Numbered from the stretch's first letter, positions 1 to 6,263 are shown. The stretch is DNA of 12,224 nucleotides from Candidatus Gastranaerophilales bacterium (GCA_947625445.1 CANQOM010000037.1:1-12224); one strand, 5' to 3'. Notes: generated by a model not told the origin, from the letters alone. Numbers and translations: made by a program.

Positions 1-150
1 TTACACGGAATTTCTTCTGGCATGTCCGTGTTTAAAGCGGTAAGTTTAGGTGCTATTGTTGCAGGTCTGCAAATAAAAAACTACGGTGCTATTAAATCTA
101 TACCTTATTATGATGAAGTTTATTCAATTTTTAAGGGTCAAAATGGTTAA
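1..150 (+). CDS. C-terminal fragment of a PfkB/ribokinase-family kinase (5' end outside window)
   Basis: The frame is open from base 1 to a TAA at 148-150 and encodes the last 49 residues of a protein that begins upstream. The pattern is a helix ending in an AVSLG segment, then a second hydrophobic helix (AIVAGLQI), a YGAIKSIP turn and an acidic tail (YYDEVYSIF). This matches the C-terminal end of PfkB-type carbohydrate or nucleoside kinases, where the helix after the catalytic GAGD loop is followed by a G-A...P..eEV ending. The catalytic GAGD motif would lie just upstream and cannot be seen. The adenosine kinase-like branch is plausible, but the substrate cannot be decided from this fragment. 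The stop codon overlaps the next gene by 8 bases, so the two are probably co-transcribed and translationally coupled. Confidence 0.55.
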   Translation, partial: LHGISSGMSVFKAVSLGAIVAGLQIKNYGAIKSIPYYDEVYSIFKGQNG

Positions 151-1162
151 AAAAATTTGTATTTCGGGATATTATGGTTTTGATAACTTCGGTGATGAAA
201 CTATTCTTAAAATACTTGTTGAAAATTTAAAAAAAATTTCCTGTAATGCTCAGATAACCGTTTTTTCGTCTAATCCTCAAAAAACAGAACAAATATATAA
301 TGTAAAAAGTGTTAATTCTTTTAAAATCATTGAAGTAATAAAAGCAATTTTTTCTTCAGATTGTCTTATTTCAGGTGGTGGAAGTCTTTTACAGGATGTT
401 ACAAGTAAAAAGAGTATTATATATTATCTTGGTGTTATTTTTCTTGCATTAATGTTCAGAAAAAAAGTAATAATTTTTGCTCAGGGAATCGGTCCAGTAA
501 ATAATAAAATTTTGGCTTTTTTTACCGCATTATTATTGAAAAAAGCTGATTTAATTACTGTTCGAGATAAAAAAAGTTATGAACTTCTTAAAAGTCAGGG
601 AATAAATTCTTTTGAAACATCTGACCCTGTTTGGAATATTGATTTAAATTTGCCTGCGAAAACTGGCAAAATAGGAATACAATTAAGAGAATTTAAAGGT
701 TTTGATGATGACTTTTTATATAAGCTTGCTGATTGTGTTAATGAATATTTCTTTAATCGGGAAATTGTTCTTTTGCCTCTTCAAAATAAGCTGGATTTTA
801 AAATTTGTAGTAAATTTGAGTCTTATTTAAAAAAAATAAATCCCCAATTAAAAGTTTCGATAGCAGAAAATATTTCAAATGAAAATATTATTAATAATAT
901 AGTTGAGTTGGATTCTTTAATAGCCATGAGATATCATGCTTGTTTAATTGCAATAAAATCAAATGTTAAATTGTTACCTGTTAATTATGATATAAAGATT
1001 GAAGAATTAAATAAAGAGTTTAATTTAAAATGTATTAATATTTCTGATAAAGAGAAAATGGATGAAATAATAAAAAATTTTGTTAATAGTCAAATTGAAT
1101 ATAATCAAGAAAAAATTAATAATAAGAGATTTGATTTTGAATTAATATCAAATGTTATTTAA
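143..1162 (+). CDS. csaB: CsaB-type polysaccharide pyruvyl transferase
   Basis: This 339-residue protein belongs to the polysaccharide pyruvyl transferase family. These enzymes move pyruvate from phosphoenolpyruvate onto a cell-wall glycan as a ketal; in the CsaB branch the modified wall polymer anchors S-layer-homology proteins. Visible motifs are the N-terminal SGYYGFDNFGDE (about 8-19), SGGGSLLQD (77-85), AQGIGP (about 111-116), a RDKKSYELLKSQG segment, DPVW, IGIQLREF and the C-terminal MRYHACLIAI (about 265-274), whose Arg and His are hallmark residues. Length is normal for CsaB. An upstream ATG at 86 is in frame, but the start at 143 is preferred: AAGGG at 133-137 lies five bases before it, and homology begins at once with VKKICISGYYG. 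The protein is cytosolic; the hydrophobic stretch near residues 95-125 belongs to the fold. It overlaps the preceding kinase gene by 8 bases. Confidence 0.85.
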   Translation: MVKKICISGYYGFDNFGDETILKILVENLKKISCNAQITVFSSNPQKTEQIYNVKSVNSFKIIEVIKAIFSSDCLISGGGSLLQDVTSKKSIIYYLGVIFLALMFRKKVIIFAQGIGPVNNKILAFFTALLLKKADLITVRDKKSYELLKSQGINSFETSDPVWNIDLNLPAKTGKIGIQLREFKGFDDDFLYKLADCVNEYFFNREIVLLPLQNKLDFKICSKFESYLKKINPQLKVSIAENISNENIINNIVELDSLIAMRYHACLIAIKSNVKLLPVNYDIKIEELNKEFNLKCINISDKEKMDEIIKNFVNSQIEYNQEKINNKRFDFELISNVI

Positions 1163-1973
1163 AAGAAGTTTTATCAACTTTATTTTGATTGAGTATATTT
1201 CTGAGTTTCATGATAGCCTGAGCGTGAATCTGACAAACTCTTGATTCTGTAACTTCAATAGCTTCACCAATTTCTTTAAGTGTCATATTTTCATGATAAT
1301 AAAGAATCATAACAGTTCTTTCTCTTTCAGGAAGTTTCGAAAGAGCAGATTGAAGTTCCTTTTTAACGTCACTTGCTTCAAGTTTATCTAAAGGATTTAA
1401 ATAATTAGTATCTTCAATGGTATCAATTAATTCAATACCTTCATCGTCAGAATATTTCTTATCGTATAAAGAACCAATAGAAGTATCTTCTGCCAGAATA
1501 GAATTAATTTTGTCTTTTTCCATATTGAGATGATTGGAAATTTCCTGAAGAGAAGGAGTTCTTCCCAGTGATTGCTTAAGATTTTCTATTGCATTTTTTA
1601 TTTCTTTAATTTTTTTTCTTGTACTTCTTGGAAGTAAATCTTGTGAACGAACTTTGTCAATAACGGTACCTCTGATTCTCATTATTGCGTAAGTTTCAAA
1701 TCTTGCACCTTTTTCCGGAGAAAATTTTTCTATTGCATCTATAAGACCTTCCACTCCAAAACTGGTTAAGTCTTCTACTGCTACATTATAAGGAAGACTT
1801 ATTTGAATCCTGTTTATAACATATCTTGTAAGGTATATATATTGAACTATTAATTGATCTCTGTATATTTTATTGGTTTTATCTTTTAAATACGCAAGCC
1901 AAAGTGATTCTAATTCTTCATCAGAAATCCTTTTTATATGCCCAAATATGTTATTTTCAGTCTGTTCGCTCAT
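1155..1973 (-). CDS. FliA/WhiG-family alternative RNA polymerase sigma factor
   Basis: This 272-residue sigma-70-family protein directs RNA polymerase to a subset of promoters. Region 2 (about 40-110) contains VEDLTSFGVEGLIDAIEKF and RFETYAIMRIRGTVID, typical of the FliA/SigD/WhiG/SigF-type group 3 factors. Region 3 starts at DLLPRSTRKK and includes a GRTPSLQEISNHL helix. Region 4.2 (about 230-262) reads TLKEIGEAIEVTESRVCQIHAQAI, and the VCQIH.QA.. signature is characteristic of the FliA/WhiG branch. The start at 1973 has GGTGAG only three to four bases upstream, which is tight spacing. No flagellar, chemotaxis or anti-sigma (FlgM-like) gene is in the window, so the regulon is unknown and the name fliA is withheld. 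The 3' end overlaps convergent csaB by 8 bp. Confidence 0.88.
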   Translation of the reverse strand: MSEQTENNIFGHIKRISDEELESLWLAYLKDKTNKIYRDQLIVQYIYLTRYVINRIQISLPYNVAVEDLTSFGVEGLIDAIEKFSPEKGARFETYAIMRIRGTVIDKVRSQDLLPRSTRKKIKEIKNAIENLKQSLGRTPSLQEISNHLNMEKDKINSILAEDTSIGSLYDKKYSDDEGIELIDTIEDTNYLNPLDKLEASDVKKELQSALSKLPERERTVMILYYHENMTLKEIGEAIEVTESRVCQIHAQAIMKLRNILNQNKVDKTSFK

Positions 1974-1995
1974 TAACTCACCAAAAAGAAAAAGT

Positions 1996-2019
1996 TAAAA
2001 TTGTACTAATACAATTTTA
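1996..2019. repeat. perfect 10-bp inverted repeat upstream of the FliA/WhiG-type sigma gene
   Basis: Arms at 1996-2005 (TAAAATTGTA) and 2010-2019 are perfectly complementary around a 4-base centre. On the minus strand the repeat ends about 22 bases before the sigma start codon, and a GATAAT-like -10 (2019-2024) abuts it. No convincing -35 was found. It could be an operator near the transcription start or a hairpin in the leader RNA. The arms are very AT-rich, so chance formation is possible. It lacks an immediate T-run, so a terminator is less likely. Confidence 0.5.
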
Positions 2020-2071
2020 TTATCATAACTGAATTATCAAATCATTTATATATATGAAGTTTACGCTTTAT

Positions 2072-2647
2072 TTAAAAAGGATTATTTATTAATATCGGAG
2101 CTTGTTTTATTATTTTCATCCATTTTGATGATTTTGTCATTTTAAATGTTAAAGTTTCACCAAACATCTCTTTTTCATAATCGCTTTGATTTTCTTCAGC
2201 AAAAAATTCGTTGGATGTTAAAAGTTTTTTTATTTTATTTCTTTTATTTAAAGGAAAATTTAAGTTTATTTTTAATTCTTCTTCAGTTGTATTATATAAT
2301 GACTTTTCAATAGCTACTTGAATTAATTCCAGCAATATATTACTGATATTATTGTTATTTTGAAAATTTAAATTAATAATATATACACAGTCTTTGTAAA
2401 TTCTTAAATCCATATTAGCTAATTCAACATTATCTTGAGTTTTAATACAATACTTTTCAAGCATGTTTTTTGAAGAAAATTTTCTAAAAAGACTTAGATT
2501 CAAAATAGTTTTTTTGAAAAATAAATTATTTTGAATAACGGAAAAAGTTTTTATTTTTTCCCACTTAGGTAATAAAAATACGTTTTCCGGTATATTTTTT
2601 ACAAGGACTTTAGATTTGTTTTGTTTTATATAAATAGTATTAATCAT
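2072..2647 (-). CDS. unrecognised 191-residue protein, possibly a degenerate GNAT-like fold
   Basis: I do not recognise this family. The protein is Lys/Asn/Ile-rich and soluble, with no signal peptide or membrane segment. The second half alternates predicted strand and helix: a strand VYIINLNF, a long helix NILLELIQVAIEKSL, a strand LKINLNF, a helix RNKIKKLL, then SDYEKEMFGETLTFKM. This order resembles the back half of GCN5-type acetyltransferases, where a C-terminal YEKEMFGE..... stretch would form the last strands. The N-terminal half lacks a clear acetyl-CoA-binding Q/RxxGxG/A loop, so no activity is proposed. The stop lies 98 bases before the sigma gene on the same strand, so co-transcription is possible. 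A terminator separates it from rpmA upstream. Confidence 0.7.
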   Translation of the reverse strand: MINTIYIKQNKSKVLVKNIPENVFLLPKWEKIKTFSVIQNNLFFKKTILNLSLFRKFSSKNMLEKYCIKTQDNVELANMDLRIYKDCVYIINLNFQNNNNISNILLELIQVAIEKSLYNTTEEELKINLNFPLNKRNKIKKLLTSNEFFAEENQSDYEKEMFGETLTFKMTKSSKWMKIIKQAPILINNPF

Positions 2648-2703
2648 AAATTTCTCTGTATAGTGATAATAATATAATTATTCGGCATTAATTTTACATG
2701 TAT

Positions 2704-2733
2704 ATTTTAACTCAAAATTAAAAAAAATATCAA
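2704..2733 (-). promoter_or_regulatory. candidate promoter for the 191-residue protein gene
   Basis: On the minus strand, TTGATA (2728-2733) is followed after 18 bases by TAAAAT (2704-2709), each one mismatch from the sigma-A consensus. It lies between the rpmA terminator and the start codon at 2647. The surroundings are extremely AT-rich and other -10-like hexamers occur, so this is only the best-matching pair. Confidence 0.35.
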
Positions 2734-2752
2734 TATAATAAAAAAAATTAAT

Positions 2753-2784
2753 AAAAAAAGAACAACATTTGTTGTTCTTTTTTT
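2753..2784. terminator. bidirectional intrinsic terminator after rpmA
   Basis: A perfect 14-bp stem is formed by 2753-2766 and 2771-2784 around the loop ATTT. The core AGAACAAC/GTTGTTCT is flanked by seven A and seven T, giving a U-tract on either strand. It begins 10 bases beyond the rpmA stop on the minus strand, so it ends the rplU-rpmA transcript. Confidence 0.88.
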
Positions 2785-2793
2785 ATAAAATTG

Positions 2794-3048
2794 TTATTCA
2801 GCATAAACACTAACTTGTTTTCTGTCACGTCTATGAGGTTCAAATTTAACAACGCCGTCAATTAAAGAGAAAAGAGTATAATCTTTACCCATACCAACGT
2901 TATTGCCCGGATGGAATTTAGTACCTTTTTGGCGAACTATAATATTACCGACGCTAACAGATTCACCGCCGAATTTTTTAACACCTAAGCGTTTACTTTC
3001 ACTGTCACGACCGTTTTTACTCGATCCGACACCCTTTTTATGTGCCAT
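2794..3048 (-). CDS. rpmA: 50S ribosomal protein L27
   Basis: This 84-residue protein is a full-length L27, a large-subunit protein whose flexible N-terminus reaches the peptidyl-transferase centre. The N-terminus MAHKKGVGSSKNGRDS, then SKRLGVKKFGGESV, GNIIVRQ.GTKFHPG.NVG.GKD and the VKF...RRDRK.VSV tail are all diagnostic. Unlike Firmicutes and Fusobacteria, it has no extra N-terminal segment needing cleavage by a Prp protease, and no prp gene lies between it and rplU. That argues against a Firmicutes host despite the low GC. It follows rplU by 22 bases on the same strand and ends just before a strong terminator. Confidence 0.98.
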   Translation of the reverse strand: MAHKKGVGSSKNGRDSESKRLGVKKFGGESVSVGNIIVRQKGTKFHPGNNVGMGKDYTLFSLIDGVVKFEPHRRDRKQVSVYAE

Positions 3049-3070
3049 TTTATATTCTCCTTAATTTAAT

Positions 3071-3430
3071 TTATTCTTCTGTCGTTGTTTCTGTTGATTC
3101 TGATTTAGCTTTAGAAGCTGTAGTTCTGATTTTGTTAATCATAACTCTTGTAAAGTTTTGTCTGTGACCTTGTTTTCTTCTGTATCCTTTTTTTGCTCTT
3201 TGTTTATAAACAATGACTTTTTTATCTTTGTCATGTTTAACAATACTTCCTTCAACACTTGCATTTTTTACATACGGATGTCCGAGTTTTGATTTTTTTC
3301 CGTTTACAAGCATTATAATCTTTTCGAATACAACTTTTGATTCCGGTTCATTTTCTAACAACTCAATATCAACATAACGACCTTCTGTAACTTGATATTG
3401 TTTTCCGCCTGTTTCAATAATTGCGAACAT
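3071..3430 (-). CDS. rplU: 50S ribosomal protein L21
   Basis: This 119-residue protein is L21, a large-subunit protein that binds 23S rRNA. The N-terminal MFAIIETGGKQYQV is invariant in the family. The VFEKIIML segment and the C-terminal KQRAKKGYRRKQGHRQNFTRVMI RNA-binding block are canonical. About 17 residues of Ser/Thr/Glu-rich tail follow the conserved core, a common variable extension. AAAGGA lies about seven bases before the start codon. The gene has its own strong promoter and an approximately 85-base structured leader, and rpmA follows in the same transcript. Confidence 0.98.
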   Translation of the reverse strand: MFAIIETGGKQYQVTEGRYVDIELLENEPESKVVFEKIIMLVNGKKSKLGHPYVKNASVEGSIVKHDKDKKVIVYKQRAKKGYRRKQGHRQNFTRVMINKIRTTASKAKSESTETTTEE

Positions 3431-3517
3431 GATTTATTCCTTTCATTTAAGGCACCGCAGCATTTAGCATTTATAAGCGGTGTACCTATCTAACACATGT
3501 ACACTCTTGTACATTAT
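3431..3517 (-). promoter_or_regulatory. structured 5' leader of the rplU-rpmA mRNA (candidate ribosomal-protein leader)
   Basis: Between the predicted transcription start (near 3517) and rplU, the RNA can form two hairpins. Hairpin 1 pairs ATGTACA (3497-3503) with TGTACAT (3508-3514) around four bases. Hairpin 2 spans 3451-3486, pairing CACCGC with GCGGTG plus an outer GG/CC across a 2-base bulge; its loop holds a tandem repeat of GCATTTA (3460-3473, plus-strand reading). The 3' arm of hairpin 1 (GTGTAC, complement of 3499-3504) can instead pair with GTACAC at the base of hairpin 2 (complement of 3480-3485), so the structures compete. No U-run follows hairpin 2, so control of ribosome access or protein binding is more likely than attenuation. 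L21 leaders are known in Firmicutes (Rfam L21_leader); whether this is homologous cannot be judged by eye. Confidence 0.55.
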
Positions 3518-3523
3518 CTTTAA

Positions 3524-3552
3524 AGTTTACCTTGCACATAATCTAATGTCAA
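3524..3552 (-). promoter_or_regulatory. sigma-A type promoter of rplU-rpmA
   Basis: On the minus strand a perfect TTGACA (3547-3552) is followed after exactly 17 bases by TAAACT (3524-3529). The predicted start of transcription is near 3517. This is the strongest -35 element in the window. Confidence 0.8.
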
Positions 3553-3562
3553 CATCAGATTA
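3539..3562. repeat. imperfect 24-bp palindrome covering the rplU -35 element
   Basis: The arms at 3539-3549 and 3552-3562 are complementary at 10 of 11 positions and flank the -35 hexamer of the rplU promoter. A protein bound here would occlude RNA polymerase, so it is a candidate operator. It lies upstream of the transcription start and so cannot be an RNA element of that message. Confidence 0.45.
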
Positions 3563-3599
3563 AAGACTTATTAGCAAATTCCACTAAATGGCTAAATCT

Positions 3600-3624
3600 G
3601 TCACCCTGAAATTGTTTCAGGGAC
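3600..3624. repeat. REP-like palindrome (GTCACCCTGAAA / TTTCAGGGAC)
   Basis: GTCACCCTGAAA and TTTCAGGGAC are complementary over ten pairs with one bulged base and a TTG centre. This is the form of the short intergenic palindromes (GTCA-CCTGA-A...T-TCAGG-) dispersed through many bacterial genomes, often linked to REP-associated transposases. Only one copy is in the window. It lies 20 bases past the stop of the kinase-like gene, but no T-run follows on the minus strand, so it is not a standard terminator. Confidence 0.45.
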
Positions 3625-3644
3625 TAATTATATATAACCAAGAA

Positions 3645-4184
3645 TTAAATATCTTTATTGAATTTATTTTTTAATAATTCAATTAATTTTGAAACATTTT
3701 TTATTAATTCTTCATAACTTCCTTCATTATATAATACATAATCCCAGTCATTTATATTATCTAACTCAGTTTCGGTGGAATCATCAGATGAAGAAAGTGT
3801 TCCTCTTTTGCTTCTTATCTCCGGTGAAGCTTCAACTCTTATGCTAAATGCACCATGATTTTTGAATAAATCATATTCATGCTTGACTCTTATATCCGTA
3901 ACTATTGTATTCCCTTTATATTCGATTATAGAATTAAGCCAATAATCGGGATTAATACTTCTTCCTAAATTACCCAAATCAATTAAATCCTGCCTGTAAG
4001 TAGATTTATTTTTTTCAATTTCATCAAGACTTAGCCCTGTTTTTTTGGAATATTCCATTTTTATTGCATCAGCAATACCTATTCTTTTAAAAGTTTTAAA
4101 TTCATTTAATAAAATTTTAGCTACAGTATCTTTACCGGCAAATTGTTTACCTGAAAAAACTATAATTTTTTTATGATTATTCAT
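3645..4184 (-). CDS. P-loop kinase of the (deoxy)nucleotide/phosphomevalonate kinase-like type
   Basis: This 179-residue cytosolic protein has a Walker A loop SGKQFAGKDT (11-20) at the N-terminus, with the GKDT ending shared by T4-type deoxynucleoside monophosphate kinases and animal-type phosphomevalonate kinases. Other shared features are an AD.IK..Y block (38-45), YRQDLIDLG..GR..NPDYW (63-82), which would form the acceptor site, a Walker B-like TIVTDIR (93-99) followed by HEYDLF, and a lid-like RVEAS...R..RG (116-128). The substrate is not determined; a nucleoside monophosphate is the more likely guess. Its ATG overlaps the rpsA stop by 8 bases and has no clear Shine-Dalgarno site, so translation is probably coupled to rpsA. 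In many bacteria rpsA is adjacent to cytidylate kinase (cmk), but this protein lacks the Cmk GPSGAGKST loop and lies downstream of rpsA. Confidence 0.75.
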   Translation of the reverse strand: MNNHKKIIVFSGKQFAGKDTVAKILLNEFKTFKRIGIADAIKMEYSKKTGLSLDEIEKNKSTYRQDLIDLGNLGRSINPDYWLNSIIEYKGNTIVTDIRVKHEYDLFKNHGAFSIRVEASPEIRSKRGTLSSSDDSTETELDNINDWDYVLYNEGSYEELIKNVSKLIELLKNKFNKDI

Positions 4185-5232
4185 TTTTTATACTTAAACT
4201 GATTCTTCTGTCATCAGGATTAAATTTTAAAATAGTTGTTTGAATTTTATCCCCTACTTTTAAAATGGTAGAATTTTGATTCTGATAATCAATAAGTTCG
4301 TTATTTGGTAAAAGAGCTTCAACCCCCGGGAATACTTCAACAAAAGCACCAAAATGTTTAATTCTGGTTATGGTACCTTCTATTTTATCTCCGTCAGAGA
4401 TTTTGCCTTTAGCTTCAAGCCAAGGATCTTTTTCAAGATTTTTTAAACTTAAGCTGATTCTTTGTTTATCTTTATCAATAACAATAATTTCAACGTTGAT
4501 TTCGTCTCCGACTTTTAATATGTCTGAAGGATGGTCAACCCATCTCCATGAGATTTGAGAAAGAGGTAATAATGCATCAACTCCTCCGATGTCAACAAAT
4601 GCTCCGAAATCTGTAATTCTTACAACATCACCTTTTACTACTTGTCCAACTTCAACTGATTCAAATATATCTTTTTTAGAATCTTCTTTATCATCAGAAT
4701 AAACTTTTCTGTTTGATAAAATAAAGTTTCCTTGTTGAATATCCATTGTAAGTATTTTTAATTCAAGAGTTTCACCAACCATATTTTCTCCCGATTTTAA
4801 TTTAAGATGGCTGGAGGGAACAAATCCTCTGACTCCTTTAACTTCAACAAGTATACCGCCTTTTACGACTGAAACAACAACACCCTCAACAGTTGCATCA
4901 TCTGCCTTTAATTGCTCAAGTTCACGCCAACTGTATGCCATTGCAACTTTCTTATATGAAAGCATGAATCTTCCGTCTTCGTCTTCTTCACGAATTATTA
5001 AAAATTCATATTCTTGTCCTTTTTTTAAAGTTTCTTCTATTGGCACATTCTTATCAACAATAGCTTCTTTTGTGGGAACGTATGCAGCAGTTTTTGCTCC
5101 GATATCTACTATTACACCTGACGAATCATACGAACAAACTATACCTTTTACTAAATCACCTTTTTGAAAACTGTAATCATAGTTACTAAGTAATGCCTCA
5201 AACTCAGCATCAGTATAATTTTGTTCTGCCAT
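4177..5232 (-). CDS. rpsA: 30S ribosomal protein S1 (four S1 domains)
   Basis: This 351-residue protein consists of four S1-type OB-fold repeats, at about 22-90, 108-177, 193-264 and 279-349. Repeats 3 and 4 are canonical RNA-binding copies, each with a DFGAFVDI/HFGAFVEV core, an ALLP segment and a terminal RISLS-K. Repeats 1 and 2 are more divergent, as expected for the ribosome-docking half. S1 helps the 30S subunit load structured or weakly Shine-Dalgarno mRNAs. Four repeats fit the shorter S1 of Cyanobacteria and Gram-positives rather than the six-repeat proteobacterial form. AGGA lies 11 bases before the start. A strong promoter lies immediately upstream, and the kinase-like gene follows in the same transcript. 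Confidence 0.93.
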   Translation of the reverse strand: MAEQNYTDAEFEALLSNYDYSFQKGDLVKGIVCSYDSSGVIVDIGAKTAAYVPTKEAIVDKNVPIEETLKKGQEYEFLIIREEDEDGRFMLSYKKVAMAYSWRELEQLKADDATVEGVVVSVVKGGILVEVKGVRGFVPSSHLKLKSGENMVGETLELKILTMDIQQGNFILSNRKVYSDDKEDSKKDIFESVEVGQVVKGDVVRITDFGAFVDIGGVDALLPLSQISWRWVDHPSDILKVGDEINVEIIVIDKDKQRISLSLKNLEKDPWLEAKGKISDGDKIEGTITRIKHFGAFVEVFPGVEALLPNNELIDYQNQNSTILKVGDKIQTTILKFNPDDRRISLSIKNE

Positions 5233-5276
5233 TTGTTTCTCTTTCCTCGTAAATTTGACCTAAATACTTTTCAAAT

Positions 5277-5305
5277 ATTATATAGCTTTTTCCTGAATTT
5301 GTAAA
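5277..5305 (-). promoter_or_regulatory. sigma-A type promoter of rpsA
   Basis: On the minus strand TTTACA (5300-5305) and a perfect TATAAT (5277-5282) are separated by 17 bases. Transcription would start near 5270, giving a leader of about 38 bases before the rpsA ATG. Confidence 0.82.
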
Positions 5306-5378
5306 CCATTACAACTTTTTACTGTTCAGAATACCTATAAATATTATATATTAGTATTGTGATTCTTTGTTTATCTTT

Positions 5379-6263
5379 TTAATATAAATAATCTTCATAT
5401 AAACTTAATGTTAATCTGTTACTTCTCAATTTATTTAATGCTCTTGTTTCTGTTTGTCTTATGCATTCTTTTGTTACACCGTATATTTTTCCGATATCTT
5501 CAAGAGTTTGTTTGTGAACGCCGTTTAAACCGAATCTTAATGCTATTACTTTTTGTTCTCTGTCTTTAAGATTGTATAATAATGATACTATTTCCTTTTT
5601 TAAAGATTCATACTCTGCTTCTTTAACTGCTGAAGAATTTTTATCTTCTATTATATCTATTAATTTGACCTCAGACCCGTTATTAATTTCGTAATCTCCC
5701 TCAAGAGATAATGTCTTTTTGTATGCATTTAAATAATTATTGATTTTACCTGATTCAATATTCATTTTCTTTGCTACTTCTTCGATTTTTACTTCTTCCT
5801 GAGATTCTTTTTCCATCTCAGCTTTTACTTTTGAATATTTGGAAAGAGTTTCTTGTATATATACAGGTATTTTTACACTGTGTGCTTGTTCTGATATTGC
5901 TTTAAACATTGCTTGTTTTATCCACCATGATGCATAAGTCGCAAATCTGTAACCAAATTTCCAATTAAATTTATCTACTGCAGCCATTAGGCCTAAATTA
6001 CCTTCCTGTATTAAATCTGTCATCGGTAATTTACTTGTGTGTATTACTTTTTTCGCAATGATTACTACTAATTTTAAATTTGCTTCTATTAGCTTTTGTT
6101 TTGCTTTTTTATTGCCGTCTTTTATTAATTTTGCATACTCTAATTCTTCTTCCTGTGTTAAATTTTTATATTTTGATACTTTCTTTATGTATTCATTAAT
6201 GTTTGTTTCATTAAATGAATATAAATCTTCAGATTCATAATTATAAATATTATTCGCAACCAT
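5379..6263 (-). CDS. RpoD-like (group 2-type) RNA polymerase sigma factor
   Basis: This 294-residue sigma-70 factor has region 1.2 (INEYIKKVSKYKNLTQEEELEYAKLI), region 2 (NLKLVVIIAKKV, DLIQEGNLGLMAAVDKF, FATYASWWIKQA), region 3 and region 4 (LKDREQKVIALRFGLNG; TLEDIGKIYGVTKECIRQTE). It lacks region 1.1, so it resembles group 2 rather than the housekeeping factor. Two DNA-recognition helices depart from consensus. In region 2.4 the position of E. coli sigma-70 Thr440 is Phe (Gln437 is kept). In region 4.2, RERIRQIE has become KECIRQTE. The ATG at 6263 is preferred to one 12 codons upstream because AGGAG lies nine bases before it, while the upstream ATG has no good site and the family homology starts later. 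It is divergent from the helicase gene and upstream of rpsA, which has its own promoter. Confidence 0.9.
   Translation of the reverse strand: MVANNIYNYESEDLYSFNETNINEYIKKVSKYKNLTQEEELEYAKLIKDGNKKAKQKLIEANLKLVVIIAKKVIHTSKLPMTDLIQEGNLGLMAAVDKFNWKFGYRFATYASWWIKQAMFKAISEQAHSVKIPVYIQETLSKYSKVKAEMEKESQEEVKIEEVAKKMNIESGKINNYLNAYKKTLSLEGDYEINNGSEVKLIDIIEDKNSSAVKEAEYESLKKEIVSLLYNLKDREQKVIALRFGLNGVHKQTLEDIGKIYGVTKECIRQTETRALNKLRSNRLTLSLYEDYLY

Noticed and set aside
86..142. In-frame upstream ATG that would extend CsaB by 19 residues
   Set aside because: No ribosome binding site precedes it, it lies inside the kinase coding region, and family homology begins at the ATG at 143, which has AAGGG at proper spacing.
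3600..3624. Hairpin as terminator of the rpsA-kinase transcript
   Set aside because: No T-run follows on the minus strand; the symmetrical GTCA ends fit a REP-like repeat better.
4370..5167. Plus-strand open frames of 62 and 67 codons inside rpsA
   Set aside because: They are antisense to clear S1 domains, have low-complexity Ser/Phe-rich products and no ribosome binding sites.
6037..6240. Plus-strand open frame of 67 codons inside the RpoD-like sigma gene
   Set aside because: It is antisense to conserved sigma regions 1.2-2 and has a Phe/Ser-rich product typical of shadow frames.
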